From Yoonia vestfoldensis SKA53 (GTDB lineage: Bacteria > Pseudomonadota > Alphaproteobacteria > Rhodobacterales > Rhodobacteraceae), in NCBI RefSeq assembly GCF_000152785.1, contig NZ_CH672414.1, forward strand, positions 2,917,350 through 2,981,349: DNA of 64,000 nt, in the 5' to 3' direction. How positions within the stretch are numbered: position 1 is the stretch's first letter; each line of letters begins with the position of its first letter. The position numbers and the translations under genes are program-made. The notes beneath the pieces were generated by a model. That model worked only from the letters and a program-made list of their open reading frames with translations, was not told the origin of the DNA and did no database searches. Shown piece by piece: positions 17,731 through 26,143 of the stretch.

Positions 17731-18609
17731 ATGGCCGTTAGTGGTTTTTCCGATCAAACACTGTCACGCACCGCGATGCGCGCCGAATTGCTCGATGCTG
17801 AAACAGAATTGCGCCTTGCCTATGCCTGGCGCGACCAGCGCGACGAAGAAGCGCTGCACCGTCTGATCACCGCCTATATGCGGCTGGCGATTTCCATGGC
17901 GTCGAAATTCAAACGCTATGGCGCGCCGATGAATGATTTGATCCAAGAAGCGTCGGTCGGCCTGATGAAAGCCGCAGACAAATTCGACCCCGACCGTGGC
18001 GTGCGGTTTTCGACCTATGCGGTCTGGTGGATCAAGGCGTCTATTCAGGATTACGTCATGCGCAACTGGTCCATGGTGCGCACAGGGTCAACATCGTCGC
18101 AGAAATCGCTGTTCTTCAACATGCGCCGCGTGCAGGCCCGTCTGGAACGCGAGGCTGCGGCCGAAGGGCTGCATCTGGAAACCCATGAATTGCACGAAAA
18201 GATCGCGATCGAGGTGGGTGTGCCGCTGCATGACGTGCAGATGATGGATGGCCGCCTGTCGGGGTCCGATTTTTCGCTGAACGCAACACAGTCGATGGAA
18301 GATGAAGGGCGCGAATGGATCGACGCGCTGGAAGATGACGCACCGCAGGCCGCCGAAAAGGTCGAAAATTCGCATGACACCGACACGTTGCGCCAGTGGC
18401 TGGTCACTGCGCTGACCGCGCTGAACGACCGCGAACAATTCATCGTGCGCGAACGCAAATTGCGTGACGATCCGCGCACGCTGGAAAGCCTTGGGTCGGA
18501 ACTTGGTCTGTCAAAGGAACGCGTCCGTCAGCTGGAGGCTGCGGCCTTTGGCAAGATGCGCAAAAGCCTCGAGGCGCAAAGCACCGAAGTGCAATCGTTC
18601 TTCGCCTGA
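17731..18609 (+). CDS. rpoH: RNA polymerase sigma factor RpoH (probably RpoHII type)
   Basis: 292 aa sigma-70 family member. Region 2 reads YMRLAISMASKFKRYGAPMNDLIQEASVGLMKAADKF, then RFSTYAVWWIKASIQDYVMRNWSMVR; an RpoH-box-like segment SQKSLFFNMRRVQ follows, and region 4 ends LGLSKERVRQLEAAAFGKMR. The length matches RpoH. Rhodobacterales carry two RpoH proteins; the RpoE-like promoter upstream points to RpoHII, which controls oxidative-stress genes. GGGGGAAG upstream is a strong ribosome site. Confidence 0.95.
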   Translation: MAVSGFSDQTLSRTAMRAELLDAETELRLAYAWRDQRDEEALHRLITAYMRLAISMASKFKRYGAPMNDLIQEASVGLMKAADKFDPDRGVRFSTYAVWWIKASIQDYVMRNWSMVRTGSTSSQKSLFFNMRRVQARLEREAAAEGLHLETHELHEKIAIEVGVPLHDVQMMDGRLSGSDFSLNATQSMEDEGREWIDALEDDAPQAAEKVENSHDTDTLRQWLVTALTALNDREQFIVRERKLRDDPRTLESLGSELGLSKERVRQLEAAAFGKMRKSLEAQSTEVQSFFA

Positions 18610-18675
18610 TACGCCACATTGTCTTTCCGGTCGGTTCCGCCCTAAGGTCCGACTGGAATTGACCGGAGAACGACA

Positions 18676-19869
18676 ATGCTGGCGGGGCGACATATTCTGC
18701 TGATCGTGGGCGGTGGTATTGCCGCCTTTAAATCTTTGGACCTGGTGCGCCGCCTGCGCGATCAGGGCGCGCATGTGACGCCTGTGCTGACCAAGGCGGG
18801 CGCGGAATTTGTCACCCCACTCAGCCTGTCGGCACTGGCCGCGTCCAAGGTCTATCAAGACCTGTTCGACCTGACGGACGAGGCCGAAATGGGCCATATC
18901 GAATTGTCCCGCGCCGCCGATCTGGTTGTCGTGGCCCCTGCCACCGCCGATCTGATGGCGAAAATGGCGGCGGGATTGGCAAATGATCTGGCCTCGACCC
19001 TGCTTTTGGCGACGGACAAGCGCGTGTTGATTGTGCCTGCGATGAATGTGCGAATGTGGAACCACCCCGCGACCCAGCGCAATCTGGCGATCCTGCGCGG
19101 CGACGGCGTGCTGGTGGCAGGCCCGGATGACGGCGTGATGGCCTGCGGCGAATTTGGCCCCGGGCGCATGGCTGAAGTGCCGCAGATTATCGCCGCAATC
19201 AGCGCTGCGCTGGCCGATGGGCCGTTGCAGGGCAAACATATCCTTGTCACATCCGGCCCCACCCATGAACCGATTGATCCTGTGCGCTATATCGCCAACC
19301 GCTCGTCCGGCGCGCAAGGCACGGCGATTGCCCGTGCGCTGGCGGGGCTTGGCGCGGATGTGACATTCGTAACCGGCCCGGCCGATGTGCCGCCGCCTGA
19401 GGGCGTGCATGTGGTGCGCGTGCAAACCGCCGCCCAGATGCTGGCTGCGGTGCAGGCAGCCAGACCCGCCGATGCCGCCGTTTTCGCCGCCGCCGTCGCG
19501 GATTGGCGTGTCGCCAACGCAGGCCAAAGCAAGATCAAGAAAGATGCAGCCGGCCTGCCGCATCTGGCATTTGCCGAAAACCCCGACATTCTGGCGACGG
19601 TATCGCAGATGGGCGCAGGCCGGCCGCCCTTGGTCGTGGGCTTTGCCGCTGAAACCGATGATGTGATCGCCAATGCCACCGCCAAACGCCTGCGCAAAGG
19701 CTGCGACTGGATCGTGGCCAATGATGTCTCGCCCGCAACAGGCATCATGGGTGGCACCGAAAACGCCGTGACCCTGATCACCGATCAGGGTGCCGAAAGC
19801 TGGCCGCGCATGACCAAAGACGCCGTCGCCGCCCAACTGGCCCAACGCATCGCGCAGGTGATCGCATGA
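18676..19869 (+). CDS. coaBC: Bifunctional phosphopantothenoylcysteine decarboxylase / phosphopantothenate-cysteine ligase
   Basis: 397 aa, two steps of coenzyme A synthesis. The N-terminal flavoprotein (CoaC) half has [23 protein letters not shown] and the [17 protein letters not shown] motif. The CoaB half starts near [29 protein letters not shown] upstream of the ATG. It heads a run of four genes joined by 4-base overlaps (coaBC-dut-moeB-M3 peptidase), so the group is surely cotranscribed. Confidence 0.97.
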   Translation: MLAGRHILLIVGGGIAAFKSLDLVRRLRDQGAHVTPVLTKAGAEFVTPLSLSALAASKVYQDLFDLTDEAEMGHIELSRAADLVVVAPATADLMAKMAAGLANDLASTLLLATDKRVLIVPAMNVRMWNHPATQRNLAILRGDGVLVAGPDDGVMACGEFGPGRMAEVPQIIAAISAALADGPLQGKHILVTSGPTHEPIDPVRYIANRSSGAQGTAIARALAGLGADVTFVTGPADVPPPEGVHVVRVQTAAQMLAAVQAARPADAAVFAAAVADWRVANAGQSKIKKDAAGLPHLAFAENPDILATVSQMGAGRPPLVVGFAAETDDVIANATAKRLRKGCDWIVANDVSPATGIMGGTENAVTLITDQGAESWPRMTKDAVAAQLAQRIAQVIA

Positions 19870-20312
19870 TTAATGTGGTCTGGGACGCCGGTGCAGACCA
19901 ATCGTTTGGCCTGCCCCGCTATGAAACGGCCGGGGCGGCGGGTGCCGATCTGCGCGCCAATCTGCCCGACAAGGGGGTGGTTGACCTGTCCCCCGGCGCG
20001 CGCGCCTTGATCCCCACGGGGCTGCGGATGCAGATCCCCCAAGGCTATGAGGCGCAGATCAGGCCACGCTCTGGTCTGGCACTGAAACAGGGGCTGACCC
20101 TGCTGAATGCGCCCGGCACGATCGACAGCGATTATCGCGGGCCGGTGGGGGTGATCGTGGTGAACCACGGCACCGAAGCGGTCCAGATCACCCATGGCAT
20201 GCGGATCGCGCAGATGGTCGTGGCCCCCGTGGTGCAGGCGCAGTTCGTGCTGGTCGATACCCTGTCAGAAAGCCTGCGTGGCGCAGGCGGTTTCGGGTCT
20301 ACCGGCACATGA
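19866..20312 (+). CDS. dut: dUTP diphosphatase
   Basis: 148 aa trimeric dUTPase with all motifs visible: [43 protein letters not shown] and the C-terminal GGFGSTGT. It hydrolyses dUTP to dUMP, keeping uracil out of DNA. It overlaps coaBC by ATGA, a widespread coaBC-dut arrangement. Confidence 0.98.
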   Translation: MINVVWDAGADQSFGLPRYETAGAAGADLRANLPDKGVVDLSPGARALIPTGLRMQIPQGYEAQIRPRSGLALKQGLTLLNAPGTIDSDYRGPVGVIVVNHGTEAVQITHGMRIAQMVVAPVVQAQFVLVDTLSESLRGAGGFGSTGT

Positions 20313-21376
20313 TTATGGTGGGCGCAATGGCGGCCGCCCTGTGGGGGATCGGCACGGTGATGAAAGCGCCCTATCACGCGCGCTGGACGATGCTGGGTAT
20401 CCTGCTGGTCAGCGTGATGATGCTGCATGTGGTCCTGCCTGCGGGCCATCCGTTACGCCTGGCGACAGGGGGCGATGCACGGCTGTGGGGCTTGCTGATC
20501 GCGTTCGGGTTTATCGTCGCAGCCTATCGGCGGGGCCTTGCGCGGTTGCGCGCGCGGGTCACACCCGTTGCAGCCCCTGTGGTGCGCGCAGGCAGCTTTT
20601 CTGATACAGAGCTGAACCGCTATGCCCGCCATATCGTGCTGCGCGAAATCGGCGGGCCGGGGCAAAAGGCGTTGCGCGATGCGCGCGTGCTGGTCGTTGG
20701 GGCAGGCGGGCTGGGTGCGCCAGCCTTGCAATATCTGGCCGCCGCTGGTGTCGGCACCATAGGGGTGATCGACGATGATACGGTCGAGAATGCGAACTTG
20801 CAGCGGCAGGTGATCCATACCGACAAGAATATCGGCATGCCCAAGGTCCATTCCGCCGCCGCCGCGATGGTGGCGCAGAACCCGTTTGTGACCGTGCGGC
20901 CCTATCACCGGCGGCTGACGGCCCAGATCGCGGCCGAGCTTTGCGCCGAATACGATCTGGTGCTGGATGGCAGCGACAATTTCACGACCCGCTATCTGGT
21001 CAACGCAACCGCCGTGGCCCAAGGCATCCCGCTGATCGCCGCCGCCCTGACGCAATGGGAAGGGCAGATCAGCCTTTATGACCCCGCCCATGGCACCCCT
21101 TGCTATGCCTGTGTCTTCCCCCAAGCGCCTGATCCCGCGCTGGTCCCTTCCTGCGCCGAGGCGGGCGTGCTGGGTCCGCTGCCCGGCGTGATCGGCGCGA
21201 TGATGGCGGTCGAGGCGATCAAACAGATCACGCAGGCAGGTGACGGGCTGGCCGGGCGGCTGCTGATCTATGACGCGCTTTATGCCCAGACCCGGACCAT
21301 CGCGATCAAGCCGCAGCCCGATTGTCCAGTCTGCGCTGGCAAGGTTTTGACATCATCGACAGGAGTTTCGCCATGA
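20309..21376 (+). CDS. MoeB/ThiF-family adenylyltransferase with N-terminal membrane anchor
   Basis: 355 aa. Residues 1-85 form about two membrane segments ([48 protein letters not shown]). The E1-like domain follows: [18 protein letters not shown], nucleotide-binding [19 protein letters not shown], the catalytic-type cysteine in [18 protein letters not shown], and CxxC pairs CYAC and CPVC for zinc. Family members adenylate the C-terminus of a sulfur carrier (MoaD or ThiS). Which one cannot be said. It overlaps dut and the M3 peptidase by 4 bases each. Confidence 0.88.
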   Translation: MIMVGAMAAALWGIGTVMKAPYHARWTMLGILLVSVMMLHVVLPAGHPLRLATGGDARLWGLLIAFGFIVAAYRRGLARLRARVTPVAAPVVRAGSFSDTELNRYARHIVLREIGGPGQKALRDARVLVVGAGGLGAPALQYLAAAGVGTIGVIDDDTVENANLQRQVIHTDKNIGMPKVHSAAAAMVAQNPFVTVRPYHRRLTAQIAAELCAEYDLVLDGSDNFTTRYLVNATAVAQGIPLIAAALTQWEGQISLYDPAHGTPCYACVFPQAPDPALVPSCAEAGVLGPLPGVIGAMMAVEAIKQITQAGDGLAGRLLIYDALYAQTRTIAIKPQPDCPVCAGKVLTSSTGVSP

Positions 21377-23394
21377 CCAACCCGCTGCTGACCGACTGGG
21401 ACACGCCGTTTGGCCTGCCGCCTTTTGGCATGATCTCGGATGATGATTTCGCGCCCGCGGTGGATGCGGCTTTGGCCCTGTCCCGCACCAATATCGCGGC
21501 CATTGCAGATGATCCCGCGCTGCCCGATTTCGCCAATACCATCGCGGCGTTGGAACAGGCCGATGCCACGCTGAACCGCGTGCTGGGTGCGTTCTATAGC
21601 CTTGCAGGCGCTGACAGTAACCCCGCGCGCGAAGCGTTGCAGCGCGATTTCGCGCCCTTGCTCAGCGCCTATTCCTCCGAGATTTCGGAAAACAAGGCGC
21701 TGTTCGCGCGGATCGAGGCGCTCTGGGCCAGCCGCGACACGATCGGGCTGACCGCCGAACAACAGCGCGTCCTGATGCTGACGCGGCGTGGCTTTTTGCG
21801 CGCGGGCGCGTTGCTGGACGGGGACGCCGCCGCCCGCCTGCGCGCTGTCAAATCGCGGCTGTCGGTGCTGGGCACGCAATTCGTGCAGAACCTGCTGGCT
21901 GACGAACGCGACTGGGTGATGCCGCTGGGGCCGGATGATCTGGGCGGGCTGCCCGATTTCGTTCTGGCGACAGCCCGCGCCGCAGGGGCCGAAAAAGGCA
22001 TGGACGGTCCTGTCGTGACCCTGTCGCGTTCGCTGATCGTGCCGTTCCTGCAATTCTCTGACCGGCGCGATCTGCGGCAAAAGGCGTATCGGGCTTGGGG
22101 CGCGCGCGGGGCCAATGGCGGGGCCACCGACAACCGCGCGATTGCCGCCGAAACGCTGGCGCTGCGGCAGGAACGTGCGGCGCTTTTGGGCTATGACAGT
22201 TTTGCCGATTTCAAACTGGAAACCGAAATGGCGGGCAATCCTGCCGCGGTGCGCGATCTGCTGATGCAGGTCTGGGACCCCGCCAAAGCCGCCGCCGAGG
22301 CCGATGCGGCATTGCTGGAACAGATGCTGCTTGCCGATGGGCATGCAGGCCCGTTGGAACCCTGGGACTGGCGCTATTATTCCGAAAAACGCCGCCGCGC
22401 GCTGCATGATCTGGATGAAGCGGAAATCAAACCCTACCTGCAACTCGACCGGATGATCGCCGCGGCCTTTGCCTGTGCCAACAGGCTGTTCGGGCTGGAT
22501 TTCACCCCCATCGACGGCCCCGTCTACCACGCGGATGTGCGGATCTGGGAGGTGACGCGCAATGGCGCGCATGTCGCGGTTTTTATCGGCGATTATTTCG
22601 CGCGCGGATCAAAACGCTCGGGTGCGTGGTGTTCGGCGATGCGGTCGCAAAAACGGCTGGGCGGCGATACCCGCCCGCATGTCATCAACGTGTGCAATTT
22701 CGCCAAACCCGAGGCGGGCAAACCCGCGCTTTTGTCCTTTGACGACGCGCGGACGCTGTTTCATGAATTCGGCCATGCGCTGCACCAGATGCTGTCGGAT
22801 GTCACCTACGAAAGCATCAGCGGCACATCCGTCGCGCGCGATTTCGTGGAACTGCCCAGCCAGCTTTATGAACATTGGCTCAGCGTCCCCACCGTGCTGT
22901 CCGAATTCGCGACCCATGCCGATACCGGTGCTGCAATGCCAGACGCCCTGCTGCAACGACTGCTGCGGGCCACGACCTATGATATGGGCTTTCAGACCGT
23001 CGAATATGTCGCCTCGGCGCTGGTCGATCTGGGGTTCCACGACGGGCCGGCCCCCGCCGATCCGATGCAACGACAGGCGGAAATCCTTGCTCACATCGGG
23101 ATGCCGCGAGCCATCGGCATGCGCCACGCGACCCCGCATTTCGCGCATGTCTTTGCCGGTGACGGCTATTCCAGCGGCTATTACAGCTATATGTGGTCCG
23201 AGGTGATGGACGCCGACGCTTTCGCAGCCTTCGAGGAAGCAGGCGATCCGTTCGACGCTGCTACCGCCGCCAAGCTGGAAAAAACCGTGCTGTCGTCCGG
23301 CGGATCGGTGGATGCTGCCGATCTTTATACTGCCTTTCGTGGCCGGATGCCGGGGGTGGATGCCTTGCTCAAAGGGCGCGGTCTGGCCGCCTGA
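21373..23394 (+). CDS. M3 family metallopeptidase (oligopeptidase A / Dcp-like)
   Basis: 673 aa thimet-type oligopeptidase. The zinc site HEFGH is at 464-468 within LFHEFGHALHQMLSDVTYESISGT, and downstream GDGYSSGYYSYMWSEVMDADAF completes the active-site region. It degrades short peptides in the cytoplasm. The start at 21373 has AGGAG and forms ATGA with the preceding stop; the open frame upstream of it is inside moeB. Oligopeptidase A and dipeptidyl carboxypeptidase are hard to tell apart by eye. Confidence 0.93.
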   Translation: MTNPLLTDWDTPFGLPPFGMISDDDFAPAVDAALALSRTNIAAIADDPALPDFANTIAALEQADATLNRVLGAFYSLAGADSNPAREALQRDFAPLLSAYSSEISENKALFARIEALWASRDTIGLTAEQQRVLMLTRRGFLRAGALLDGDAAARLRAVKSRLSVLGTQFVQNLLADERDWVMPLGPDDLGGLPDFVLATARAAGAEKGMDGPVVTLSRSLIVPFLQFSDRRDLRQKAYRAWGARGANGGATDNRAIAAETLALRQERAALLGYDSFADFKLETEMAGNPAAVRDLLMQVWDPAKAAAEADAALLEQMLLADGHAGPLEPWDWRYYSEKRRRALHDLDEAEIKPYLQLDRMIAAAFACANRLFGLDFTPIDGPVYHADVRIWEVTRNGAHVAVFIGDYFARGSKRSGAWCSAMRSQKRLGGDTRPHVINVCNFAKPEAGKPALLSFDDARTLFHEFGHALHQMLSDVTYESISGTSVARDFVELPSQLYEHWLSVPTVLSEFATHADTGAAMPDALLQRLLRATTYDMGFQTVEYVASALVDLGFHDGPAPADPMQRQAEILAHIGMPRAIGMRHATPHFAHVFAGDGYSSGYYSYMWSEVMDADAFAAFEEAGDPFDAATAAKLEKTVLSSGGSVDAADLYTAFRGRMPGVDALLKGRGLAA

Positions 23395-23426
23395 CCATCT
23401 TCCGAGCCCAAATATCCCGGGGGGCC
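23395..23426 (-). repeat. Dispersed stop-codon-adjacent motif, copy 2
   Basis: Minus-strand copy that begins on the base after the M3 peptidase stop. Its left end differs from the other copies (CCCGGG instead of the CCGGCGG or CCGCGG form) and merges with the hairpins at 23425-23459. Confidence 0.75.
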
Positions 23427-23459
23427 CCGGACCAGGTCCGGGGCGGGGGCAGCGCCCCC
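23425..23459. terminator. Two adjacent GC hairpins between convergent genes
   Basis: A near-perfect palindrome (23425-23433 with 23435-23443, one-base centre) is followed by a 6-bp GC stem (23445-23450 with 23454-23459). They sit between the M3 peptidase and the cation-efflux gene, which converge. Likely a bidirectional terminator, though no T-run follows. Confidence 0.55.
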
Positions 23460-23466
23460 TGCACCC

Positions 23467-24375
23467 TTAGGGGCGTGTATCATCGGGGTGGCGTTCCACG
23501 CCGACAGGGTCTTTGTGGATCAGCACATCGGCGCTGGGGTAGGCTGCTATAATTGACCGGCGCAGGGCTGCACCAATCGCATGCGCCTGATCCAGCGTTT
23601 GTGCGCCATCCAGCTCGATATGCAGGTTCACAAAAACGCGGCTGCCTGCGACCCGCGTCTTCAGGTCGTGATGCCCGCGCACACCGTCGCAACCTTCGAC
23701 GATCTGCCGGATACCTGCAATCATCGCGGGATCAGCCTGCCGGTCCATCAACGCATCCCATGCCCCTTTGCCGATACGCAACGCGCCAACCGCCAGAAAG
23801 GCCGCAGCCCCCAACGCCACGACGCTGTCGATCTCGTGCAGCCCGAACCGCGCCGCAGCCCAGAGCGCGACAATCGCCCCGATATTGGGGATCAGATCAC
23901 CCATGTAATGCAGGCTGTCGGCCAGCACGACCTTGTTGCCGGTGCGCCGCGCGACATGGCGCTGCCAGCTCACCAGTCCCAGCGTCACGATGATCGAAAA
24001 CACCATGACGCCGATGCCAAGTCCTTCAGATTTCGGCATGGCGGTGGTGTCGTCCAGAAGGCGCAGCACCGCCGCCACTGCGATCACGCCAGCCGACACA
24101 AGAATGAACAAAGACTGGCCCAGTGCTGCCAGATCTTCGGCCGAGGTATGGCCAAAATTATGGTCGTCATCGGCGGGTTTTGCGGCATAGGCGATAGCGG
24201 CCAGACCGCCCAGCGACATCATCAGGTCGAGCGCGCTATCCGCCAAGGTCGCGGCCACCGCCAGCGATCCGGTTTCCGCCAACGCCCAAAGCTTGGCTGC
24301 GACCAGCACAGCCGCAACCGTCACGGACAAAAGCCCGGCGGACAGGTTCAGGCGGGTGTCATGTGGCGCGCTCAT
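23467..24375 (-). CDS. Cation diffusion facilitator (FieF/CzcD-like) metal efflux protein
   Basis: 302 aa with about six N-terminal membrane helices and a cytoplasmic C-terminal domain. LADSALDLMMSLGGLAAI carries the metal-binding Asp pair of helix II, and HNFGHTSAEDLAALGQS is the usual HPFGH-type motif with Asn in place of Pro. A second site lies in ADSLHYMGDLIPNIGAI. These proteins export divalent cations such as Fe, Zn or Mn using the proton gradient. The metal is not decidable here. Confidence 0.9.
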   Translation of the reverse strand: MSAPHDTRLNLSAGLLSVTVAAVLVAAKLWALAETGSLAVAATLADSALDLMMSLGGLAAIAYAAKPADDDHNFGHTSAEDLAALGQSLFILVSAGVIAVAAVLRLLDDTTAMPKSEGLGIGVMVFSIIVTLGLVSWQRHVARRTGNKVVLADSLHYMGDLIPNIGAIVALWAAARFGLHEIDSVVALGAAAFLAVGALRIGKGAWDALMDRQADPAMIAGIRQIVEGCDGVRGHHDLKTRVAGSRVFVNLHIELDGAQTLDQAHAIGAALRRSIIAAYPSADVLIHKDPVGVERHPDDTRP

Positions 24376-24420
24376 GCGCGGTGCTTAGGCAATCATGGTG
24401 CCGCTGGCAATGCGCAGCGC

Positions 24421-24951
24421 TCAGTCGCGCAATTCTTCGAGCGTGACGCCCCAGATATCCGATTTCGGCACCCAGCCGCGATAGCCGCCCGCGTTCAGCT
24501 GGCACCAGTCGGGTTCACACTGGCCCAGCCGTCCGATCACGCCTTGTTCCAGGATGGCGTTTTCAGGTGCCGCAGGGTCGGGCAGCGTGCGCAGGGGGGT
24601 CGGGGTTTCAGTGACCAGCACAGTGCGTGCGCCTGACAGCAAAGTATAGTGAATCCACCCGCCCTGACCGTCATGGTCGATGACACGCCGCCATTGGCCA
24701 TATTCCGCGACCAGTTGCAGCGGCATGTTGCGGCGCTTGAACACCCAGTCGATCCGGTGTGACAGCGACGGGCCGCGGCGCACATTCGCCTCTGCCGCGT
24801 TCAACGACACGAAACGTGGCACCGGCAGGTTGGTTTCAGGCCCGATCGCGGGGCCGTCGCTGGCCTCTTGTGCAACCGCTGCGGCACTGGCCAGCACCAT
24901 GGCGCAAAGGGCCATGCGCATCACGCGGGACCACCGAACGAAACTGTTCAT
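24421..24951 (-). CDS. Secreted SH3-domain protein
   Basis: 176 aa. A signal peptide (residues 1-27, ending AVAQEA) is followed by two bacterial SH3-like modules: FVSLNAAEANVRRGPSLSHRIDWVF...GQGGWIHYTLL and PTPLRTLPDPAAPENAILEQG...GYRGWVPKSDIWG. Such proteins usually bind cell-wall material in the periplasm. The start at 24951 gives the only plausible signal peptide. It is divergent from the 2-hydroxyacid dehydrogenase gene. Confidence 0.85.
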   Translation of the reverse strand: MNSFVRWSRVMRMALCAMVLASAAAVAQEASDGPAIGPETNLPVPRFVSLNAAEANVRRGPSLSHRIDWVFKRRNMPLQLVAEYGQWRRVIDHDGQGGWIHYTLLSGARTVLVTETPTPLRTLPDPAAPENAILEQGVIGRLGQCEPDWCQLNAGGYRGWVPKSDIWGVTLEELRD

Positions 24952-25057
24952 TTTCTGCCTTTTATGCCCGTTTCGGGCGCGCTGTTCTTGTGCTGCGCGT
25001 CCCTTTCGCGCAACCTGCCACGCAAGACCGGATTTGAAAAGCCAAGAGGGACGCACC

Positions 25058-26044
25058 ATGCCAGGAAAGCATCTTACTGTTGTTGTCACGCGACAATTGC
25101 CGCAGCAGGTGGAAACCCGGCTGAAGGAATTGTTCGACGTGCAATTGCGCGACAATGACGCGCCGATGACGCCGGACGAACTGGTCGATGCGATGCAATC
25201 CGCCGATGTGCTGGTGCCGACGATCACCGACCAGATCGACGCGAAAATCCTGGCGCGGGCCGGCGACAAGCTCAAGCTGATCGCCAATTACGGGGCGGGC
25301 GTGGACCATGTCGATGTGGCCACCGCACGCCAGCGGGGCATCCATGTTTCTAACACGCCGGGCGTGATGACTGATGACACTGCCGATATGGTGATGGCGC
25401 TGATCCTTGGCGTTACCCGCCGCATGGGCGAGGGGATCAAGCTTGCGCAATCGGATACATGGCAGGGTTGGACCCCCACCGCGATGATGGGGGGCCGGAT
25501 CAAGGGGCGGCGTCTGGGGATTCTCGGCATGGGGCGGATCGGGCAGGCGGTCGCAAAACGCGCTGCCGCCTTTGGTTTACAAGTCCATTACCACAACCGC
25601 CGCCGCCTGCGCCCCGAGGTGGAAGAGACGCTGGATGCGACCTATTGGGAAAGCCTTGACCAGATGGTCGCGCGCATGGACATCTTGTCGATCAACTGCC
25701 CGCATACGCCATCGACCTTTCATCTGATGAACGCGCGGCGGCTGAAGCTGATGAAGCCGAACGCTGTGATCGTGAACACATCGCGCGGCGAGGTGATCGA
25801 CGAAAACGCCCTGACGCGGATGCTGTGCGCGGGCGAAATCGCGGGGGCGGGGCTGGATGTGTTCGAACGCGGGCATCTGATCAATCCGCGTCTGAAAGAA
25901 CTGCCCAACGCGATCCTTTTGCCGCATATGGGGTCTGCCACGCTCGAAGGCCGGGTCGAGATGGGCGAGAAAGTCATCCTCAACATCAAGACCTTTGCCG
26001 ATGGGCATCGCCCGCCCGATCTGGTGGTTCCGTCCATGCTCTGA
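25058..26044 (+). CDS. D-isomer-specific 2-hydroxyacid dehydrogenase (glyoxylate/hydroxypyruvate reductase-like)
   Basis: 328 aa NAD(P)-dependent enzyme. The Rossmann segment is RLGILGMGRIGQAVAKRAAAFG; catalytic arginine lies in VNTSRGEVIDENAL and the catalytic histidine in LLPHMGSATLEGR. The substrate-binding NYGAGVDHVDVATARQRGI is also present. It probably reduces glyoxylate, hydroxypyruvate or a related 2-oxo acid. The start at 25058 has AGAGGG upstream; the longer open frame is antisense to the SH3 gene. Confidence 0.9.
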   Translation: MPGKHLTVVVTRQLPQQVETRLKELFDVQLRDNDAPMTPDELVDAMQSADVLVPTITDQIDAKILARAGDKLKLIANYGAGVDHVDVATARQRGIHVSNTPGVMTDDTADMVMALILGVTRRMGEGIKLAQSDTWQGWTPTAMMGGRIKGRRLGILGMGRIGQAVAKRAAAFGLQVHYHNRRRLRPEVEETLDATYWESLDQMVARMDILSINCPHTPSTFHLMNARRLKLMKPNAVIVNTSRGEVIDENALTRMLCAGEIAGAGLDVFERGHLINPRLKELPNAILLPHMGSATLEGRVEMGEKVILNIKTFADGHRPPDLVVPSML

Positions 26045-26143
26045 CCCCTTTGTCGTATTTGTGCGTAAAGCGGTCGGCTGGTTCTGTCAGCGCGGGCGCA
26101 TTTCGCGCAACTTAGCGCAAAAGTGGCAATGGGGAATCGCAGC

